The notes below the pieces were generated by a model that did not search any database, had not been told where the DNA came from, and worked only from the letters and a program-made list of their open reading frames with translations. From NCBI GenBank assembly GCA_964435965.1, contig CAYTBB010000001.1, positions 1 to 64,000 on the forward strand: 64,000 nucleotides of DNA, written 5' to 3'. Shown here piece after piece: positions 59,733-64,000 of this stretch. Origin of the DNA: 20-14-all-45-10 sp964435965 (lineage in GTDB: Bacteria > Chloroflexota > Dehalococcoidia > GIF9 > AB-539-J10). Both the position numbers and the translations under genes were made by a program. Positions within the stretch are counted from its first letter, which is position 1, and the number at the start of each line of letters is the position of its first letter.

Positions 59733-61046
59733 ATGAATAGAACTTTGCTCAGGATTTTCCTTCTTGCCTTGTTTATAATCACAATAGTTGGGGCTTTGGG
59801 AGGCAGCATAATTAGCGCTTCCAGTCCAACGATTGAAATCCTTCATGTGGAAGGCACTATTGTGCCAGTGGTGGCTGATTACATTGATCGAGGTATTAGC
59901 CAGGCTGAAGATGAGAATGCTACTGTTTGCATTATTGAATTAAATACGCCAGGAGGGCTTCTCACCGCAACGGAGAAAATAGTCCAGAGAATTATGAATG
60001 CCGATGTGCCTGTAGTAGTTTACGTTTCCCCTAAAGGTGCCTGGGCTGCTTCAGCGGGAACTTTCATTACTTTATCTGCTCATATAGCCGCTATGACATC
60101 GGGCACCACTATTGGTGCTGCCCATCCTGTAGCTGCCGGGGGAGAGGAAATACCGGAAGCCCAAATGGAGAAGATAGTCGAATTTTCGGCTAAATGGATG
60201 AGGACCATTGCCGAGGAGCGGGGTCGCAATATGGAAGAAGCTGAGCTAGCCGTGACAGAAAGTAAATCCTTTACTGATGTTGATGCCCTGGAATCTAACC
60301 TTATTGATATGAGAGCTGATAATTTAGAAAGCCTTATTTCCCAAATCAATGGCTGGAGAGTTACTTTAGCCAATGGCGAGGAAGTTACTATTAACACTAC
60401 GGGCTACGAGACAATTAGAAATGAAATGAATGCCATTGAGCAGTTCTTGCAAGCCATAAGTGACCCAAATATTGCCTACATCCTGCTTACTCTGGCTACC
60501 ATAGGGCTAATCACTGAGATTTCCAACCCAGGGATGGTTATTCCCGGGGTAGCCGGTGGCATAAGCTTATTCCTGGCGTTTTACTCCTTGGGAGTACTTA
60601 ATGCTTACTGGGGGGGTATAGCGCTTATTCTGCTTGCCGTTGGACTTTTCGTCGCCGAGTATTTCACCGCTAGCTTTGGTCTATTTACCGCTGGAGGTAT
60701 AATCTCGCTGGTTGTTGGCTCCCTAATCTTATTCAGCTATAGTCCAGGAATAGAAGTAAATCGTGGGCTAATTGCCGGCGTCACAGCTGCCATTGCCGCC
60801 TTTGGTATCTTTGTCATTGGTGCTATCATTAGAGGACAGAGACGCCGCAAAGCTACTGGCCCTGAGGGAATGGTGGGGAGGCTAGCTATAGCCAAAACGC
60901 CTCTAGACCCCACAGGCACAGTTCTAGCTGAAGGCGAACTTTGGACAGCCATAGCTGAAGGGGGTAAAATAGAACCACATGAGAAGGTGGTCATAACCAA
61001 AGTAGAAGAACTGAAATTGTGGGTGGCAAAAAAATCTAAAGAATAG
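59733..61046 (+). CDS. NfeD-family membrane serine protease (long form, NfeD1b-like)
   Basis: 437 residues: a signal/anchor segment (about 5-28), a ClpP-type protease domain (about 33-215), several membrane helices (about 245-365) and a C-terminal OB fold (about 375-437). 'LNTPGGLLTATEKI' and Ser107 in 'WAASAGTFITLSA' match the catalytic core of Pyrococcus 1510-N; a lysine around 154 is a candidate base. Family members cleave the C-terminal hydrophobic part of partner stomatins, and a stomatin-like gene follows two genes later. The short gene between them repeats its OB fold. Confidence 0.88.
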   Translation: MNRTLLRIFLLALFIITIVGALGGSIISASSPTIEILHVEGTIVPVVADYIDRGISQAEDENATVCIIELNTPGGLLTATEKIVQRIMNADVPVVVYVSPKGAWAASAGTFITLSAHIAAMTSGTTIGAAHPVAAGGEEIPEAQMEKIVEFSAKWMRTIAEERGRNMEEAELAVTESKSFTDVDALESNLIDMRADNLESLISQINGWRVTLANGEEVTINTTGYETIRNEMNAIEQFLQAISDPNIAYILLTLATIGLITEISNPGMVIPGVAGGISLFLAFYSLGVLNAYWGGIALILLAVGLFVAEYFTASFGLFTAGGIISLVVGSLILFSYSPGIEVNRGLIAGVTAAIAAFGIFVIGAIIRGQRRRKATGPEGMVGRLAIAKTPLDPTGTVLAEGELWTAIAEGGKIEPHEKVVITKVEELKLWVAKKSKE

Positions 61047-61055
61047 GAGGGTAGT

Positions 61056-61466
61056 TTGCTATTCATGGAATCGCCCTTTGTCGAATCATTACCTGAAGAG
61101 TTAGAAGCACTATTTAAGGCGTTATCTAAAGCGTTATTTAAAGTATCAGAAGCACTATCTATGGGAATAACAGGGCCTATTATTGTAGTCATAATTTTTG
61201 CCGCCGCCTTTGTTATCTTCGTCATTTTTGCTATCGTTAAAGGTCAAAGGCGGAAACTCACCGCTGGTGTAGAGAATATGGTGGGAAAAGTGGCTGTAAC
61301 GCAAACAGAGCTCAATCCTACAGGCACAGTTCTGGCTGAAGGCGAGCTTTGGACAGCCATAGCTGAGGGGAGTAAAATAAAACCTGATGAGGAGGTGGTC
61401 ATAACTAAAGTAGCAGGCTTGAAATTGTGGGTAACAAAAAAATCTAAAGAAAAGGAGGACAAATAA
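61056..61466 (+). CDS. short NfeD-like protein: amphipathic segment, one membrane helix and OB fold
   Basis: 136 residues from TTG at 61056 (5 bases after AGGAGGG), or 133 from the ATG at 61065. The C-terminal half, with 'LNPTGTVLAEGELWTAIAEG' and 'VVITKVAGLKLWVTKKSKE', is nearly the same as the OB fold of the preceding gene, so it is a partial duplication. It lacks the protease domain and all but one membrane helix ('PIIVVIIFAAAFVIFVIFAI'). The N-terminus has an unusual internal repeat, 'ALFKALSKALFKVSEALS'. It could be an adaptor between the protease and the stomatin. Confidence 0.75.
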   Translation: MLFMESPFVESLPEELEALFKALSKALFKVSEALSMGITGPIIVVIIFAAAFVIFVIFAIVKGQRRKLTAGVENMVGKVAVTQTELNPTGTVLAEGELWTAIAEGSKIKPDEEVVITKVAGLKLWVTKKSKEKEDK

Positions 61467-61467
61467 C

Positions 61468-62235
61468 ATGGTAACGGGTTGGGTTTTTTACATTATTATC
61501 GCCCTAGCAGTAATACTACTTCTGTCAAATGCTATCAAGATCGTTCAAGAATATGAAAGGGGAGCTGTTTTCCGACTGGGCAGATTCGTTGGCCTGAGGG
61601 GGCCAGGGCTTGTCATCCTCATACCTTTCCTTGAGCGTATAAGGAGGGTTGACCTTCGTGTAATCACTATGGATGTTCCGGAGCAGGAATGCATGACTGT
61701 GGACAATGTTACCGTCAGAGTTGATGCCGTAGTTTACTTTCGGGTAGTTGATGCGGCAAATGCCGTTCTCAAAGTATATGACTTTGCCAAGGCGACCCAC
61801 TTACTTGCCCAGACTACCCTGCGGAATATTGTCGGGCAATCCGAATTAGACGAGTTATTAGCTCATCGAGATAGACTTAATGAAAAGATGCAAAAAATCG
61901 TTGATGAAGGCACAGACCCCTGGGGGATAAAAGTAAGCATGGTAGAAACTAAGGAGGTACAATTGCCCGAAAATATGAAACGGGCTATGGCGGCACAGGC
62001 TGAAGCTGAGCGAGACAGGCGAGCCAAGGTTGTTCACGCTGAAGGTGAATACCAGGCAGCTGAAAAGCTAGCTCAAGCTGCTGAAGTCATGTCCAAGCAA
62101 CCCGCATCCCTACAACTTCGCTATCTGCAAACACTAGCAGGCATTGCCACGGAAAGAAGCAATACCATTCTTTTCCCCTTACCTATGGACTTGCTAACCG
62201 CCTTTTCGAGTAGAGGTACCCCAGAAAAGAAATAG
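61468..62235 (+). CDS. slipin/stomatin-like SPFH protein
   Basis: 255 residues. One N-terminal membrane segment (about 5-22), the SPFH/Band 7 domain ('IVQEYERGAVFRLGRFVGLR', 'TTLRNIVGQSELDELLAHRD') and a coiled-coil region ('AAQAEAERDRRAKVVHAEGE') before a short hydrophobic tail ('NTILFPLPMDLL'). In Pyrococcus the tail of the partner stomatin is cut by the NfeD protease. One base separates it from the short NfeD-like gene, which follows nfeD, so the three form one membrane quality-control or microdomain operon. Confidence 0.9.
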   Translation: MVTGWVFYIIIALAVILLLSNAIKIVQEYERGAVFRLGRFVGLRGPGLVILIPFLERIRRVDLRVITMDVPEQECMTVDNVTVRVDAVVYFRVVDAANAVLKVYDFAKATHLLAQTTLRNIVGQSELDELLAHRDRLNEKMQKIVDEGTDPWGIKVSMVETKEVQLPENMKRAMAAQAEAERDRRAKVVHAEGEYQAAEKLAQAAEVMSKQPASLQLRYLQTLAGIATERSNTILFPLPMDLLTAFSSRGTPEKK

Positions 62236-62242
62236 GCAGATG

Positions 62243-62272
62243 CTCCGGCCTGGCTAACCGGTTGGGCCGGAG
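62243..62272. terminator. strong stem-loop between converging slipin and pyrD genes
   Basis: CTCCGGCC (62243-62250) pairs perfectly with GGCCGGAG (62265-62272) over a 14-base loop. No long T run follows, but position and stability suit a bidirectional terminator. Confidence 0.55.
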
Positions 62273-62287
62273 TAAATCTTCCGGTAA

Positions 62288-63280
62288 TTAAACCTGAGCA
62301 ACACCAATCAGCTCAGCTAAATTGTGGATTCCTTTATCGCTCATAAAATGCTTTATTCCTTCCAATATATTAAGGCTGGCACGAGGGTTGGTTAAATTGG
62401 TGCTACCAACTTGTATTGCGCTAGCCCCACACATAATGAATTCTAAGGCATCTGCAGCACAACCAATACCACCGCAACCTATCAATGGGATATGCGCGAC
62501 CTTAGCTACTTCATACACCATATAAAGTGCTATGGGTTTGATAGCAGGACCAGAAAGTCCACCAGTAATATTCCCTAAGCACGGTTTTCTTTTACTTATG
62601 TCAATCGCTATCCCTTTCACCGTGTTGATCAAAGATATGGCATCAGCTCCAGCACTTTCCACTGCTAAAGCAATTTCCTTAATATCAGTTACATTAGGGC
62701 TTAGTTTTACCACGACGGGCAAGCTGGTCACAGCCTTAACCGCTGAAGTTACTTCAGCAGCAAGTTTTGGGTTTACTCCAAACTCAATTCCACCCGCTGA
62801 AATATTAGGGCAGCCAATGTTTAATTCAATGCCGCTTACCCCGTGTATGCCTTCCAACTTGGCCGCTACACTAGCATATTCATCAATTGTTTCTCCGGCA
62901 ACGTTAACAATGACAGGAATTCGCCAGCTTGCCCATATGGGGGCTTTATCCCTGATCATGGCATCAACGCCAATATTCTCCAAACCTACAGAATTAAGCA
63001 AGCCACTCTCCGTTTCCACCAATCGCGGTTGAGGATTGCCCTTCCTTGGCATAAGAGTAGTGCCTTTACAAACAATTGCCCCTAGCTTCTGTATGTCAAT
63101 AAGCCCGCTATATTCCGTGCCATAACCAAAAGTGCCCGAAGCTGTCATCACTGGATTATCCAGCATTAACCCTTTAGGATGACAAGGAGCTAGCTGAACG
63201 CGAAGATTTAACGAATTAGCTCTCACACCTATAATTTTATTATAGCAGGGTAGCCTCTGAAGCGATATGCCTTGTATCAC
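62288..63280 (-). CDS. pyrD: dihydroorotate dehydrogenase, class 1B
   Basis: FMN enzyme of pyrimidine synthesis. 'GTFGYGTEYSGLIDIQKLG', 'CKGTTLMPRKGNPQPRLVET', the catalytic Cys in 'IELNIGCPNI', 'SLINTVKGIAIDISKRKP' and 'PLIGCGGIGCAADALEFIMC' identify class 1B, which pairs with PyrK (not in the window). The reading from 63280 gives 330 residues, but the first 18 do not look conserved. GTG at 63226 ('VRANSLNLRVQLAP') is the likelier start, giving about 312 residues, the family norm. Confidence 0.93.
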   Translation of the reverse strand: MIQGISLQRLPCYNKIIGVRANSLNLRVQLAPCHPKGLMLDNPVMTASGTFGYGTEYSGLIDIQKLGAIVCKGTTLMPRKGNPQPRLVETESGLLNSVGLENIGVDAMIRDKAPIWASWRIPVIVNVAGETIDEYASVAAKLEGIHGVSGIELNIGCPNISAGGIEFGVNPKLAAEVTSAVKAVTSLPVVVKLSPNVTDIKEIALAVESAGADAISLINTVKGIAIDISKRKPCLGNITGGLSGPAIKPIALYMVYEVAKVAHIPLIGCGGIGCAADALEFIMCGASAIQVGSTNLTNPRASLNILEGIKHFMSDKGIHNLAELIGVAQV

Positions 63281-63302
63281 CAGCTATGTTAAAATTTAAC
63301 CA

Positions 63303-63974
63303 ATGCCAGAAGTAACTTACCTTCTTCGCCCTATAGAGGATGAGGATATTCCCCAGGTAACTGAGATTGACCGCGAGGCTTTCCCTGGCGAGTCGCTGTT
63401 TCGCCCTTACACTTCATATAAGCAGGAGATTCACAATTCATTAGCCCACTACATAGTAGCTTGCATTGAGAAGGGGACTGGACCAAAACCAAGCCGGGAA
63501 GATATGCAAAAAAAGTCCTGGCTCAAACGCCTCTTGGGCCATCACCATTTAGCTATTAGCACGAGCGCGGTGCGAAACAACCTCTATAGTAAAGAATACA
63601 TAGTTGGCTTCGCTGGCTTCTGGATTATGCTAAATGAGGCACATATCATCGCTATTGCGGTAAGAAATAATTATCGCCGCAAGGGAATAGGCGAAGGACT
63701 GCTCATTTCAGTTATTGAGGTGGCTACTCAAATACATGCCAATGTAATCACCTTAGAAGTGCGTGCTTCTAATGAGATAGCCCAGGCACTTTATAAGAAA
63801 TATGGATTTCGAGTAGCGGGCAAGCGCCCAAGGTATTATTCAGATAACGGCGAAGACGCTGTGCTTATGAGCACAGATACTATTACTCTGGCCCCCTTCC
63901 AAGCTCATTTCCAGCGACTGAAAGAAGCTCATAGCCAGAGGTGGGGAAAAATCTTCACAACTCAATTAGCTTGA
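63303..63974 (+). CDS. GNAT-family acetyltransferase, RimI-like
   Basis: 223 residues. The N-terminal 'LRPIEDEDIPQVTEIDREAF' and acetyl-CoA loop 'NNYRRKGIGEGLL', with 'TLEVRASNEIAQALYKKYGF' and 'PRYYSDNGEDAVLM', match the ribosomal protein S18 alanine N-acetyltransferase group. An insertion of about 45 residues ('KGTGPKPSREDMQKKSWLKR' onward) between beta strands and a C-terminal extension make it longer than RimI (about 150). The target is uncertain. The last 26 bases of the window hold nothing more. Confidence 0.8.
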   Translation: MPEVTYLLRPIEDEDIPQVTEIDREAFPGESLFRPYTSYKQEIHNSLAHYIVACIEKGTGPKPSREDMQKKSWLKRLLGHHHLAISTSAVRNNLYSKEYIVGFAGFWIMLNEAHIIAIAVRNNYRRKGIGEGLLISVIEVATQIHANVITLEVRASNEIAQALYKKYGFRVAGKRPRYYSDNGEDAVLMSTDTITLAPFQAHFQRLKEAHSQRWGKIFTTQLA

Positions 63975-64000
63975 AATCGAAATAGGTTAATAAATTCTGC

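Overview
The window looks like a bacterial chromosome of moderate, slightly AT-rich base composition. I infer a Chloroflexota member, probably near the Dehalococcoidia. The grounds are the run rpsB-tsf-frr-cdsA-dxr-rseP-ispG-proS, a short EF-Ts, a ThrRS without the TGS domain, citramalate synthase inside the leucine operon, and an archease-RtcB pair. No 16S or other decisive marker is present, so the placement is an inference.

Layout. 188-7683 (+) is an accessory amino-acid metabolism cluster: two methylaspartate-ammonia-lyase-like genes, an acidic amino-acid symporter, two nearly identical threonine-synthase-like PLP enzymes and an aminotransferase. 7858-15966 (+) holds tRNA-Arg, then translation, lipid and isoprenoid genes. 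16111-17874 holds a nonsense-mutated ArsR-type regulator with its promoter and operator still visible, and a secreted Ig/PKD-like protein. 18020-25201 (-) holds a tRNA-Met remnant, pheT, pheS, rplT, a small membrane protein, rpmI, infC, thrS and tRNA-Val. 25521-28054 (+) is archease, RtcB and a nitroreductase. 28171-40901 (-) is a branched-chain amino acid operon with an embedded mgtC/sapB gene, preceded by tsaC and rpiB. 41134-48441 (+) holds guaA, an encapsulated-ferritin-like protein, a HEPN-like protein and purD-purE-purB-purC. 49235-51187 (-) is a LacD-type aldolase and phosphofructokinase. 51300-53589 (+) is trehalose synthesis. 53576-59530 (-) is hisZ-hisG-hisD-hisC-hisB. 59733-62235 (+) is an NfeD/stomatin membrane module. 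The window ends with pyrD (-) and a GNAT acetyltransferase (+).

The most unusual points are these. (1) HisG is a tandem fusion of two ATP-phosphoribosyltransferase halves that have lost complementary active-site motifs. (2) Dispersed palindromic repeats are inserted in frame into conserved enzymes (pheT, leuC, hisC, hisG, purC) and supply the start of a nitroreductase. (3) The 5' cluster carries duplicated lyases, and the first methylaspartate lyase copy has Gln in place of the catalytic His194. (4) infC appears to start at AUA and purD at CUG. (5) An arsR-like gene is interrupted by two nonsense codons but keeps its promoter, operator and terminator.
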